Of a stretch of 15,500 nt of DNA, positions 1-7,979 are shown piece by piece; the stretch's first letter is position 1, and every line of letters begins with the position of its first letter. The translations under genes and the position numbers were made by a program. The notes under the pieces are model-generated. The model ran no database searches and was not told where the DNA came from. It was given only the letters and a program-made list of their open reading frames with translations. The stretch is from assembly GCA_003519965.1 (NCBI GenBank), contig DOVS01000219.1, positions 1-15,500 on the forward strand, written 5' to 3'. Source of the DNA: Betaproteobacteria bacterium (GTDB lineage: Bacteria > Pseudomonadota > Gammaproteobacteria > Burkholderiales > UBA9220).

Positions 1-780
1 CCGCGCCATGGCCGGGCCGATATAGCTAACCAGTGGCAGGATCGCCGAGGGCAGGGCATGCTTGATCACCACATCGCGTTCTGACAGGCCCTTGGCGCGC
101 GCGGTGCGCACGTAGTCCTTGGCGATTTCCTCGAGAAAAATTGTACGATACCAGCGAGCGCCGCTGCCGATGCCGCTCACGATCCCGATCGCTACCGGAA
201 GAATAACGAACTTAACCGCCTCCAGACCGCCCGCGTAGCCGGAAATGGGCGTCAGCCGCCACATCTTGCCCACGAGATATTGGCCGACGATGATGTAGAA
301 CAGGCTGGAGATGGACATCATCGCCACGCATAGCACCACGCCCCAGAAATCCAGATACGTGCCGCGGAAGAACACCAGCAACAAGGCGAAGGTGATATTC
401 ACCGCCAGCCCCACCGCGAAGACCGGCAACGCAATCGCTAAGCTCGGCCACATGCGGGCTTTGATTTCGCGGCCGATGTCGCGGCCATCGTCGGAACGCC
501 CAAAATGGAAAACGAACATACGCGCCGATTTTTCGAAGAAGATGGTGTCGGTCAACTTAGCGGCGCCGTGCGCCGCGGCATTCCACAGCAACGGTTTGTC
601 ATAGCCGTGCTCGCGTTTCCAGGCGGTAATCGCCGCCGGCGTCACCCGCTTGACGCCGAGGTGAATGCGCGCCATGTCGTTCGGTGTATTGACCATAAAA
701 AAGAGGGCGAACGTGAGCAGGTTAACGCCGATGAGAATCGGGATGGCGTAAAGCGCCCGGCGCACGATATAGGCGATCAT
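1..780 (-). CDS. ABC transporter permease, oligopeptide/dipeptide type (DppB/OppB/YejB-like), partial
   Basis: Inner-membrane permease of a peptide-type ABC importer. The gene is cut by the left edge of the window, so only the first 260 residues are visible and no stop is seen. The start, MIAYIVRRALYAIPILIGVN, is the usual N-terminal helix of the DppB/OppB family. Further hydrophobic segments lie at about residues 114-137, 145-168 and 189-205. The cytoplasmic EAA loop that docks on the ATPase is clear at about residues 222-254 (DYVRTARAKGLSERDVVIKH, then ALPSAILP). The ATG overlaps the stop of the upstream binding-protein gene by four bases (ATGA on the minus strand, 777-780), so the two genes form one operon and are probably translationally coupled. 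The second permease and the ATPase would be expected to the left of the window. The family is secure; the substrate is not visible. Confidence 0.93.
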   Translation of the reverse strand, partial: MIAYIVRRALYAIPILIGVNLLTFALFFMVNTPNDMARIHLGVKRVTPAAITAWKREHGYDKPLLWNAAAHGAAKLTDTIFFEKSARMFVFHFGRSDDGRDIGREIKARMWPSLAIALPVFAVGLAVNITFALLLVFFRGTYLDFWGVVLCVAMMSISSLFYIIVGQYLVGKMWRLTPISGYAGGLEAVKFVILPVAIGIVSGIGSGARWYRTIFLEEIAKDYVRTARAKGLSERDVVIKHALPSAILPLVSYIGPAMAR

Positions 781-2956
781 TCGTCCTCGCTTCCTGGATG
801 CGGGGCGGCGCGCTCGCGCCGCCGATAGGCAACGACCGCCGGCGTCAGCACCAGCGCCAGCAACAGCGCCGCCCATAGCAACGGCTGCCAGCGCGGCGTG
901 TTCCACCGGCGGCGCCGGCGTTCGCGCAACGCGACATCGATGCGCTGGTATTTAAGATTATTGCGGGCCATCGGGTTGGGTTTCACGTTGTGTAGCCAGG
1001 AATGGTACAAGGCGAAATCCTTGGGATGGAATCCCCCCAACCACGGTGCGTCGCGCTGTACAATGGCCACCATGCGGTCGATAATCGCCTGGCGCGCGGG
1101 ACCGTCGCCCATATTTTTCATCTGCGCGAATAACCGATTGTACTCGGGGTTGTTGTAATTGGAGGAATTCTCGCCGTTGTCCTTCACCCGGCTGTTCGGG
1201 CCGTACAGCAAGAACAGGAAATTCTCGGGATCGGGATAGTCGGCGTTCCAGCCATAATAAAACAACTGGGCGGCGCCTTTACGGATCTTATCTTGAAAAC
1301 GGTTCCAGTCGGTGCTGCGCACCACCAGCTGGATATTCAGCTTGGCGAATTGCTTGCGCATCCAATCGAGACTCGATTTGCTGCCGACGCCAGTGGAAGT
1401 GGTGTCGAGATACAGTAACAGCGGCCGCCCGGTTTTAGCGTCGCGGCCGCCGGGATAACCGGCTTCGGCCAGCAACCGTTTAGCGTATTCGATGGATTTA
1501 CGCTGTGGCCGGCCATTAACCCAATCGTAAACATAGGGGTCGATTCCCGCCTTGCCGCCGCGATAACCGAAAATCCCGGGAGGAATCGGTCCTTGCGCCG
1601 CCACACCGCGGCAGTGGCGAAAATCGCAATATACTCCTCGAAGTTTAACGCGATGGAAATCGCCTGGCGCAGCTTGCGCGCCCGCGCGGAATAGCCGCCG
1701 ATCAGCGGATCGAGCATATTGACCCCTATATAATAATCGCTGGGGGAAACCGAGGTCAGTAAGCGAATGCCGCGCGCCTTCATCGCCGGGCTGACTTCGG
1801 CGCCGCCCTCTGCGCCGATTTTCACCGCCTGATCGAAGCTGTCGGAGGCAATGCCGGAAGCGTCGTAATATCCTTGCAGGAATTTGTTCCAATAGGGAAT
1901 GCTTTCCTTTTCCAAGGTGAATACAATTTTTCCGATAAACGGCAATGGCTTGCCGGCATCGGCCAGCAGCCCGGCGGCGCGGTCTCCCGGCGCGCCTTCG
2001 CGAGGATAGGTCTCGCCGTGGAAATTGGGATTGCGCGTTAGCACCATTTTCCGGTTGGGATCGTTGACCGTCAGCATGTAAGGGCCGGTGCCGACCGGAT
2101 ACCAGTCAAGGCTGAGATTGCGCGCCGCCATGCCGGGCTGGGAATAAAAAGCCACTGCCTCCCATGGCACCGGCGCGAAAAACGTCATGGCCAGCCAATA
2201 ACGAAACTGGGGATATTTACCGTAGATTTTGATGCGATAGCTATAGCGGCCGGTCACTCGCGCGCCAGCCAGCGGATAACGATTCAAATCCAGATAACGA
2301 TCCCGTTCGGCGGCGGGACGTTTAGCCAACGCTTGTCGCAGTGTGCGGCGAAGCGCTTTAAGGCCGACAATATAGCCGCTCATCAAGCCGAAAATGGGCG
2401 ATTGCAGCCGAGGATCCGCCAGCCGCTTGATCTCGTAAACATAATCCGCGGCGATGAGCTCGCGGGCGCCGGTCTGCTTAAAATCGGACAGGGTGTGGAT
2501 GGAGGCCAATTCCGCCGCCGTCAGATGGACGTATAGCGGCTTGCCGCCGCTATCCCGGGCAAACGCCGGATGCGGTTGATAGAATACGCCCCGCCGGAGA
2601 TGGATTCGGTAAACGCTATAGGCGACCTGCGCCGCGGGCGCGTTGTCCGGCAACCGGCCGCCGTCGGCGGCGTAGTAAACCGGCTTGGGAACCGCGGCGG
2701 CGGTATCGGGAATGAGCGTATAGGGCCGTTTCAAATACTGGTATTGCAGCGGCGGCTGATAAATCTGCGCGATGAATACGCCCTCGTCGGCGCTATAGGA
2801 GCGCGCGGGATCGAGATGTTTGGGACGGCCGGTAAACGCGGTGTAAAGAATATTTTTCCCAGCGTCCGCGGCAGGGTAGGGGTCGTTCCATGGAGCGCCG
2901 CCGCATCCGCCGAGCAGCAAGGCAAGCAGCAACGATAGGCCGGCAAAAAATTTCAT
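777..2956 (-). pseudogene. Peptide ABC transporter solute-binding lipoprotein (SBP family 5), broken by one frameshift
   Basis: Extracytoplasmic solute-binding protein of the same importer. The N-terminus MKFFAGLSLLLALLLGGCGG is a lipoprotein signal with lipobox LGGC. The text that follows (KNILYTAFTGRPKHLDPARS, and later YYGWNADYPDPENFLFLLYG) is typical of the DppA/OppA-like family 5. The reading frame is split: the first part is open from 2956 to about 1611 and the second from about 1611 to 777. Adding one base near 1611-1612, so that ACTGCC becomes ACTGGCC, joins them as IFATGRGVAAQGPIPPGIFG and gives exactly 727 codons (726 residues). The break may be a real inactivating deletion or a sequencing error. 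I start at 2956 because the signal peptide begins there; an in-frame ATG at 2992 would add 12 polar residues. The C-terminus has an unusual hydrophobic helix (about residues 691-709) followed by arginines. The 4-base overlap with the permease puts both genes in one operon. Confidence 0.85.
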
Positions 2957-2964
2957 TGCCGACG

Positions 2965-2992
2965 ATTTTATCCCATGCCGCCGCCAACGCAA
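2965..2992 (-). promoter_or_regulatory. Weak candidate promoter for the transporter operon
   Basis: On the minus strand, TTGCGT (2987-2992) and TAAAAT (2965-2970) are separated by 16 bases. The -10 matches the sigma70 consensus at 5 of 6 positions, the -35 at 3 of 6. Transcription would start at or next to the ATG at 2956, giving an almost leaderless message, which argues against this being the main promoter. This is inference only. Confidence 0.2.
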
Positions 2993-3018
2993 GCCTAGCG
3001 CTTCCCGCCGAGCTAGGC
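2993..3018. repeat. Inverted repeat GCCTAG-N14-CTAGGC between the divergent genes
   Basis: Two perfect 6-base arms, GCCTAG (2993-2998) and CTAGGC (3013-3018), flank a 14-base spacer in the region between the divergent transporter operon and fabI. It lies just upstream of the fabI -10 box and abuts the candidate -35 of the transporter operon. A dimeric regulator could bind here and act on both promoters, but the arms are short and chance is possible. Confidence 0.3.
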
Positions 3019-3038
3019 GGCAATAAAAAAATTTGGGG

Positions 3039-3044
3039 TATAAT
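3039..3044 (+). promoter_or_regulatory. fabI promoter, -10 box TATAAT
   Basis: A perfect sigma70 -10 hexamer TATAAT lies 59 bases before the fabI ATG, preceded by an A/T-rich stretch (3021-3034) that could act as an UP-like element. No good -35 is present at the expected distance (3016-3021 reads GGCGGC). The transcript would start near 3051 and carry a leader of about 50 bases with a small GGGGG/CCCCC hairpin at 3057-3069. Confidence 0.5.
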
Positions 3045-3103
3045 CCCGCAAACTACGGGGGCCGCCCCCCACTATCGCCGGCATTCACACATAAGGGAAC
3101 GCT

Positions 3104-3889
3104 ATGGGATTTTTGGCAAATAAACGTATTTTAATTACCGGGCTCATCAGCAACCGCTCCATCGCTTACGGCATTGCCCAGGCGATGCGGCGCGAAGGCG
3201 CGGAACTGGCTTATACTTACCAGAACGAAAAAATAAAAGACCGGGTCACGGAGCTCGCGCAAGGTCTCGGCGGCGCGTTGCTGTTTCCCTGCGATGTCGG
3301 CAGCGACGATGAAATCGAGCGCTTATTCGCCGCCCTGGGGGAGCACTGGGATGGCCTGGACGGCATCGTGCACTCCATCGCCTTTGTCCCTAAAGCAGCC
3401 CTCGACGGCGATTATCTCGACGCGGTCAACCGCCAATATTTCCAGATCGCCCACGACATCAGTTCCTACAGTTTCACCGCCCTCGCCAAGGCGGGACTGC
3501 CGATGATGCACGGCAGGAACGCCGCCTTGCTGACCCTCACCTACCTCGGCGCGATACGCTCGGTTCCCCATTACAACGTTATGGGCCTCGCCAAAGCGAG
3601 CCTCGAAGCTAATGTCCGCTATATGGCGCAAAGCATTGGCCCCAAGGGCATTCGCGTCAACGGCATTTCGGCAGGCCCGATTAAGACCCTGGCCGCCTCG
3701 GGTATCGCCGATTTCAATAAGTTACTGGGATACAACGAGAAAAACGCCCCGCTACGGCGCAATGTGACGATCGAGGAAGTGGGCAACGCCGCCGCCTTTC
3801 TGTGCAGCGATCTGGCCAGCGGCATTACCGGAGAAATCACTTACGTGGACGGCGGATTCAATACGACGGCCCTGGGCGATCCCGACTAA
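3104..3889 (+). CDS. fabI: Enoyl-[acyl-carrier-protein] reductase (NADH), FabI
   Basis: Catalyses the last step of each fatty-acid elongation cycle, reducing trans-2-enoyl-ACP to acyl-ACP with NADH; cytoplasmic, type II fatty acid synthesis. The 261-residue protein is the normal length for FabI. It has the short-chain dehydrogenase fold with the FabI-type cofactor loop ([18 protein letters not shown], residues 11-28). The active-site pattern is Tyr147 (TYLGA), Tyr157 and Lys164 (HYNVMGLAK), matching E. coli Tyr146, Tyr156 and Lys163 with an offset of one. The C-terminus ends in the usual ITYVDGGFN motif. A ribosome site (AAGGGAA) lies a few bases before the ATG. It is divergent from the transporter operon and stands 156 bases ahead of the chemosensory cluster. 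Assignment is secure. Confidence 0.97.
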   Translation: MGFLANKRILITGLISNRSIAYGIAQAMRREGAELAYTYQNEKIKDRVTELAQGLGGALLFPCDVGSDDEIERLFAALGEHWDGLDGIVHSIAFVPKAALDGDYLDAVNRQYFQIAHDISSYSFTALAKAGLPMMHGRNAALLTLTYLGAIRSVPHYNVMGLAKASLEANVRYMAQSIGPKGIRVNGISAGPIKTLAASGIADFNKLLGYNEKNAPLRRNVTIEEVGNAAAFLCSDLASGITGEITYVDGGFNTTALGDPD

Positions 3890-4045
3890 CGCCCGCAAGG
3901 AAAATATCGTCTGTCAAATCATTGGATTGTATTTGCGGCGGAGAGCAGCCATAATTCAAACTCGGGTTATTTCGGAATAGGATAAAGGCTGCGGGAATCG
4001 CGTGGCGCTTGCGCGCGGCGGCGAATCCCGACCAACGTTAATAAG
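3890..4045. other. Gap between fabI and the chemosensory cluster, with a hairpin
   Basis: No gene is seen here. The stretch must hold the end of the fabI transcript and probably the promoter of the cluster. A stem of 10 pairs with one mismatch is formed by CGGGAATCGC (3992-4001) and GCGAATCCCG (4021-4030), with a 19-base loop. It has no T-run, so it is not a standard terminator. It ends 15 bases before the receptor ATG, where no good ribosome site is seen, so it might affect translation. A GATAA box (TAGGATAA, 3978-3985) recalls the flagellar sigma28 -10, but no -35 stands at the right distance. Confidence 0.4.
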
Positions 4046-5365
4046 ATGCCTCACACACTCAAAAACCTGATTCCGTTTGGTAAAGCCGCGCTAGCGGGGC
4101 TATTGTTACTCGTCGCCGGGATCGGCGTCGTCGTCTACCTCTTCGGCGTCGACCACTTACTCTCCCCTTCGCATATCGCTCTTATCGCAGTATTCGGCGT
4201 GATTTATATCGGCTGGACGGTCATCCTCTACTGGGTGCTTGCCGCCAGCCGCCACAAGGACGAAGCGCGATGGCGGGAAATCAACCGGGAGGTCACCGAC
4301 CTGACGCACGATACGCGCCAGCTATTTCAGGAGTTATCCGAAGAATACAATAGCCAGTTTCAACTCGCGCAAGACGAATTGCACCGGGTGCGGGATATCT
4401 TGTCGGACGCCATCGGCAAATTGATTAATAGCTTCACCAGCATGGAAAGCCAAAATCGCAACCAGCAGCAAATCTCCCTGCGGTTGACCAGCCGGCAGCC
4501 TCATCCGGAGCAAGCGCCGGCCGCTGGCGAAAATGAAGAGGATGAAGACAATGCCGCGCCGCCGCAGCAGCCGAGCGACGTTAGCTTTGAAAAGTTCGTC
4601 GGGGAAACCTCGGAAACCCTATCTATGTTTGTGGAATCCACCATTGAAACCAGTAAATCCGCCATGCGCCTCGTGGAAATCATGGACAGCGTATCCGCCG
4701 AGGTGGAGGATATTCTCAATATACTCGGTGAAATAGAATCCATTTCCAAGCAAACCAACCTGCTAGCGCTGAATGCGGCGATTGAAGCGGCGCGCGCCGG
4801 CGAGGCGGGCAGAGGTTTCGCGGTGGTGGCGGACGAAGTGCGCGATTTATCCACTCGCTCCAACCAGTTCAGCGATCAAATTCGCAACCACATGACGAGC
4901 GTCCATCAAGCCGTCGCTTCGGCGGAAAGCGAAATCAACGCATTGGCGTCGCGGGACATGAATTTCGCCCTGCGCTCGAAGACCCGCGTCCAGGAAATGA
5001 TGGATAATATCCAGACCCTAAACCAGGAAATGGAAGTCTCGGTCGAGGAGCTTAAGCGAATCGGCGAACAAGTCGAGCAAGACGTGGGCACCGCGGTCAC
5101 TTCCCTGCAATTCCAAGATCTCACCAGCCAGTTAATCAACCATATCGACCAGCGCATCGGCGCGATGCAGTCGATTATGTCCAGCATCGCGACAATCGGC
5201 GATCTCAAAGAAGGCGAGGACTACGAAGAAGCTAGCATCGAATGTCACCAGCACCTGAAACAATTTAAGCAAGCGATCGTCGAGGCCACCACGCTGATCG
5301 AGAAAGTGCGGCACAATCCCGTGGCGCAAGAACAAATGACGGCGGGTGATATCGAACTGTTTTAG
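4046..5365 (+). CDS. Methyl-accepting chemotaxis protein without a periplasmic sensor domain
   Basis: Receptor that should form arrays with CheA and CheW. Two membrane helices (about residues 13-33 and 43-67) are joined by only about ten residues, so there is almost no periplasmic domain, and I see no HAMP domain. A helical stretch (about 68-148) and an acidic, proline-rich linker (about 152-178) precede the signalling domain. The conserved hairpin tip is intact at 232-266 ([20 protein letters not shown], then [15 protein letters not shown]). The final helix carries FQDLTSQLI (356-364), very like the CheZ phosphatase motif FQDLTGQVI, with Asp358 and Gln362 in the positions of the CheZ catalytic pair. 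The protein ends in GDIELF, a tail shared with CheD of this cluster. At 439 residues it is short for a receptor. It is the first gene of the cluster and presumably its dedicated input, sensing from the membrane or cytoplasm. Confidence 0.93.
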   Translation: MPHTLKNLIPFGKAALAGLLLLVAGIGVVVYLFGVDHLLSPSHIALIAVFGVIYIGWTVILYWVLAASRHKDEARWREINREVTDLTHDTRQLFQELSEEYNSQFQLAQDELHRVRDILSDAIGKLINSFTSMESQNRNQQQISLRLTSRQPHPEQAPAAGENEEDEDNAAPPQQPSDVSFEKFVGETSETLSMFVESTIETSKSAMRLVEIMDSVSAEVEDILNILGEIESISKQTNLLALNAAIEAARAGEAGRGFAVVADEVRDLSTRSNQFSDQIRNHMTSVHQAVASAESEINALASRDMNFALRSKTRVQEMMDNIQTLNQEMEVSVEELKRIGEQVEQDVGTAVTSLQFQDLTSQLINHIDQRIGAMQSIMSSIATIGDLKEGEDYEEASIECHQHLKQFKQAIVEATTLIEKVRHNPVAQEQMTAGDIELF

Positions 5366-5419
5366 ACGGCGCGCCGCCTATTGAATCGAATTTTTCTCAA
5401 TGACAGGAAGTCAAACGCC

Positions 5420-5731
5420 ATGACGCTCAACGTAACCGTAGCGATTAACGAAGGAATCGCGCACATTAGCCTGGATGGAAGATTCGATTTCAACTCCCAG
5501 CGAGCCTTCCGCAGTAGCTACGACGGCCCATTGAACGACCACGAGATTCACTCCATCGAAGTCGATATGAAGGCGGTGGATTATCTGGACAGTTCGGCGC
5601 TGGGTATGTTGCTCTTATTGAAGGAGCGCGTAGAGGCGGCCAATAAGTCGCTGGTCCTGGCGAATTGCCGCGGCACGGTCAAGCAGGTGCTGGATGTCGC
5701 CAATTTCCACAAACTCTTCACCATCCGATGA
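5420..5731 (+). CDS. STAS-domain anti-sigma-factor antagonist (HsbA/SpoIIAA-like)
   Basis: Small cytoplasmic partner-switch protein of 103 residues, one STAS domain. In this family an RsbW-like kinase phosphorylates a serine and a PP2C phosphatase removes the phosphate, which changes the binding partner. The site is visible as DYLDSSALGMLL, with Ser58/Ser59 in the DSS motif. I choose the ATG at 5420 because AGGAAG (5405-5410) sits nine bases before it; an in-frame TTG at 5381 would add 13 residues with no ribosome site. The next gene encodes both a phosphatase and a kinase domain, the expected enzymes for this substrate. In Pseudomonas, HsbA is the comparable protein and acts on the anti-sigma factor FlgM; no such target is visible here, so the output is inferred only. 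Confidence 0.9.
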   Translation: MTLNVTVAINEGIAHISLDGRFDFNSQRAFRSSYDGPLNDHEIHSIEVDMKAVDYLDSSALGMLLLLKERVEAANKSLVLANCRGTVKQVLDVANFHKLFTIR

Positions 5732-5791
5732 CAGCAGCCACGCGATTCTATCGATCCCCCAGCCAACCCCGCTAATTCACGCGCGCACGGC

Positions 5792-7513
5792 ATGCGTCTT
5801 ACCTCCGCCCCCCAGGACTCCGTACAGCAAAGACTCAAGATTCTCGTCGCGGACGACGCCGAATCCAACTTGCTTCTCATCAGCAAATTTATTTCCACGC
5901 TCGGCCACACGCCCCTACTCGCTAGAAATGGAGTGGAAGCGGTGAAACAGTTCGAGTGCGCCGCACCGGACATGGTGTTGATGGATGTGGTCATGCCGGT
6001 CATGGACGGCTATCAGGCGGCAATAAAAATACGCGAAATCAGCCAACATCACTGGGTGCCGATTATTTTCATTAGCGCCAAGACAGAGGAGGCGGAGCAA
6101 GCGCACGGCCTGAGTATTGGCGGCGACGATTATTTACCCAAACCGCTCAACCTGTTGCTGCTGGAAGCCAAAATCAACGTCATGCGCCGTATCGCCGGGA
6201 TGCAGCGCCAATTGGAGGAAAACGCCCAGCAACTGCAAACCTACCAGAGAGAAGCGGAAGAGGAGCAACGCACCGCCTATACGTTGATGAAGCGCATGAT
6301 CCATACCGAATCGCTGAACGACCCGGCGCTGCGCTATTGGGTGTCTCCGGCGAAACGCTTCTGCGGCGACACGGTCGCCGCCACCCGCTCTCATAATAAC
6401 AATTTATACGTGATCTTGGCGGACGCCACCGGCCACGGTCTGCCCGCCGCGCTTAACCTATTGCCGGTTATCCAGATATTTTACGGCATGGCGGATAAAG
6501 GCTTTAACGTCGCCCATATCGCCGAGGAAATGAACCGGCGGCTGAGCGGCACGATCCCGACCGAGCGTTTTATTTCCACCGTCCTCGCTTGCTTCAGCTA
6601 CCGGGAAAAAACCATCGAGGTGTGGAACGGCGGCAATCCCGGCCCGGTGCTGCTGTCCGCGACAGGAGAGATACTGCATCAATTCGCGCCCCGGCACTTA
6701 CCTCTGGGCATTCTTGATGCAAAAACATTCGATCCCCGCACGGAGATTTTCCATTGGAAAACGTCATGCCAATTAATCATCTGCTCCGATGGCCTGCTTG
6801 AAATCGAGAATAGCAAGGGAACGCCCTTCGGCAAGGCGCGCTTCCTGGAAATACTGACGTCCGTCCCGGCAAAACCGCGCTTTGCCGCCTTGGTCGCGGC
6901 GGTACGGGAACATATGGAAAGCAACGCCGCCCATGACGATATCTCCATGGTCATGATCGATTGCACGCAGCTTCACTATCCGGCCAAGCTGGAAGCGCTG
7001 GCGCCGCAGCCGGCGACGGGACACAATGGTCCCTGGCGCTGCCAACTCACGATCGGCGCCGCGGTCGCCAAAACCCTCGACCTCGCCCCGCTCCTGCTCC
7101 ACCACTTAGAAGCGATGGAAATCGAGAAGACCAAGTGCGATCGGGTCGTTTTGATTATTTCCGAGCTATACAATAACGCGCTGGATCACGGCCTGTTGCA
7201 TCTAGACTCATCCGTTAAGGCGACGCCGGGCGGTTTTGAGCAATACCTCGCGCTACGCCAAGAAAGACTGGAAAACTTACACCACGGAGAAATCGAAACC
7301 CAAGTGGAACAGCTGATCATCAAAAACCGGCGAATCTTGCGGATTTGCGTGAAAGACAGCGGTCCGGGATTCGACTTCCTTCCTCACCTCAACCAGGATT
7401 TATCGCACAACGTTCAGCCCTATGGACGCGGTATCCCTCTGGTCAAAGGCCTTTGTAAAAACATTCGTTTTGTTGGAAACGGCAACGAAGTGATTGTAGA
7501 CTATGCGCTATAG
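5792..7513 (+). CDS. Response regulator fused to PP2C-type phosphatase and RsbW-like HATPase (HsbR-like)
   Basis: Three-module switch protein of 573 residues. The receiver (about 14-130) has acidic Asp21/Asp22, phospho-acceptor Asp65 (VLMDVVMP), Ser95 and Lys117, all intact. A helical linker (about 133-168) leads to a SpoIIE/PP2C phosphatase (about 185-392) with metal-binding motifs CGD (191-193), ADATGHGLPAA (210-220), SDG (332-334) and HDD (381-383). The C-terminal HATPase (about 415-573) has the N box ELYNNALDHG (458-467), G1 box DSGPGF (522-527) and a GRG loop (545-547), like anti-sigma kinases. The order matches Pseudomonas HsbR and Shewanella CrsR as I recall them. The ATG at 5792 is the only start in this frame after a stop at 5729, but it lacks a ribosome site. 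The adjacent STAS protein is the likely substrate and CheA the likely phosphodonor; both are inference. Confidence 0.92.
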   Translation: MRLTSAPQDSVQQRLKILVADDAESNLLLISKFISTLGHTPLLARNGVEAVKQFECAAPDMVLMDVVMPVMDGYQAAIKIREISQHHWVPIIFISAKTEEAEQAHGLSIGGDDYLPKPLNLLLLEAKINVMRRIAGMQRQLEENAQQLQTYQREAEEEQRTAYTLMKRMIHTESLNDPALRYWVSPAKRFCGDTVAATRSHNNNLYVILADATGHGLPAALNLLPVIQIFYGMADKGFNVAHIAEEMNRRLSGTIPTERFISTVLACFSYREKTIEVWNGGNPGPVLLSATGEILHQFAPRHLPLGILDAKTFDPRTEIFHWKTSCQLIICSDGLLEIENSKGTPFGKARFLEILTSVPAKPRFAALVAAVREHMESNAAHDDISMVMIDCTQLHYPAKLEALAPQPATGHNGPWRCQLTIGAAVAKTLDLAPLLLHHLEAMEIEKTKCDRVVLIISELYNNALDHGLLHLDSSVKATPGGFEQYLALRQERLENLHHGEIETQVEQLIIKNRRILRICVKDSGPGFDFLPHLNQDLSHNVQPYGRGIPLVKGLCKNIRFVGNGNEVIVDYAL

Positions 7514-7514
7514 T

Positions 7515-7543
7515 TAAAGGCAGTTCTTAGATTTAACAGATAA
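7515..7543 (+). promoter_or_regulatory. Weak sigma28-like element before cheY
   Basis: TAAA (7515-7518) and ACAGATAA (7536-7543) resemble the flagellar sigma28 elements TAAA and GCCGATAA (6 of 8 in the -10). The spacer is 17 bases, where the consensus has 15. It lies in the 100-base A/T-rich gap before cheY, one of the larger gaps inside the cluster, so an internal promoter is plausible but not shown. Confidence 0.2.
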
Positions 7544-7613
7544 TTTACATTCTTGGCGGCAATACTCCGCTAGAATTAATCCAAATCACCAATAGAATGG
7601 GAGCCAGAGACCC

Positions 7614-7979
7614 ATGGCAAAATCTGTACTCACCGTAGATGATTCCGCGTCGATTCGACAAATGGTTGCCTTCACGTTGAAGGGAGCAGGATACGATGTG
7701 GTGGAGGCGGTTGATGGCATGGATGGCCTACAGAAGGCAAAAACAAAGCCATTCAACCTCATTCTGTCCGACCAAAACATGCCGAAAATGGATGGTCTAA
7801 CGCTAATTAAATCATTGCGCGCCCTCGCCCAATACAAAACAGTTCCCATCTTGATGCTCACGACCGAGTCTAGCGATGGGATGAAGGCGCAGGGTAAAAC
7901 GGCGGGGGCTACCGGTTGGCTAGTTAAACCGTTCGACCCGCAAAAATTGCTGGAGGTGGTCAAAAAAGTTATTGGATAA
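7614..7979 (+). CDS. cheY: CheY-like single-domain response regulator
   Basis: Diffusible cytoplasmic receiver phosphorylated by CheA; at flagella it would bind the motor switch. The 121 residues are one receiver domain with Asp9/Asp10 for metal binding, phospho-acceptor Asp53 (LILSDQNMPKMDG), Thr83/Thr84 and Lys105 (VKPFDP), all intact. No output domain follows. A ribosome site, GGGAGC, lies about 11 bases before the ATG. The gene is separated from the fusion regulator by 100 bases and from cheA by 67. It reads somewhat more A/T-rich than its neighbours: I counted 28 G/C in the 60 bases 7621-7680 against 35 of 60 in 7081-7140. This could hint at a separate history, but the sample is tiny. 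No cheZ, cheC or cheX accompanies it. Confidence 0.93.
   Translation: MAKSVLTVDDSASIRQMVAFTLKGAGYDVVEAVDGMDGLQKAKTKPFNLILSDQNMPKMDGLTLIKSLRALAQYKTVPILMLTTESSDGMKAQGKTAGATGWLVKPFDPQKLLEVVKKVIG

Noticed and set aside
777..1892. A separate 371-codon gene downstream of the binding-protein gene
   Set aside because: Its first part, before about 1611, does not resemble any protein and overlaps the good frame of the binding protein. Only the part after 1611 continues the family 5 sequence. It is the second half of one frameshifted gene.
4001..4012. TGGCGCTTGC as a sigma54 promoter before the receptor
   Set aside because: The GG and GC elements are too close together; the required spacing of about ten bases between them is not met.
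3992..4030. Hairpin after fabI as an intrinsic terminator
   Set aside because: The stem has a mismatch and a 19-base loop, and no T-run follows it. I report it only as a possible structure before the receptor start.
5381..5419. An upstream TTG start for the STAS gene
   Set aside because: It adds 13 residues that do not belong to the STAS fold, and no ribosome site precedes it. The ATG at 5420 has AGGAAG nine bases upstream.
5728..5775. ATGA overlap at the STAS stop as the start of the fusion regulator
   Set aside because: The ATG at 5728 is in another frame and meets a stop after 15 codons. The regulator's frame opens only after a stop at 5729 and its only usable start is the ATG at 5792.
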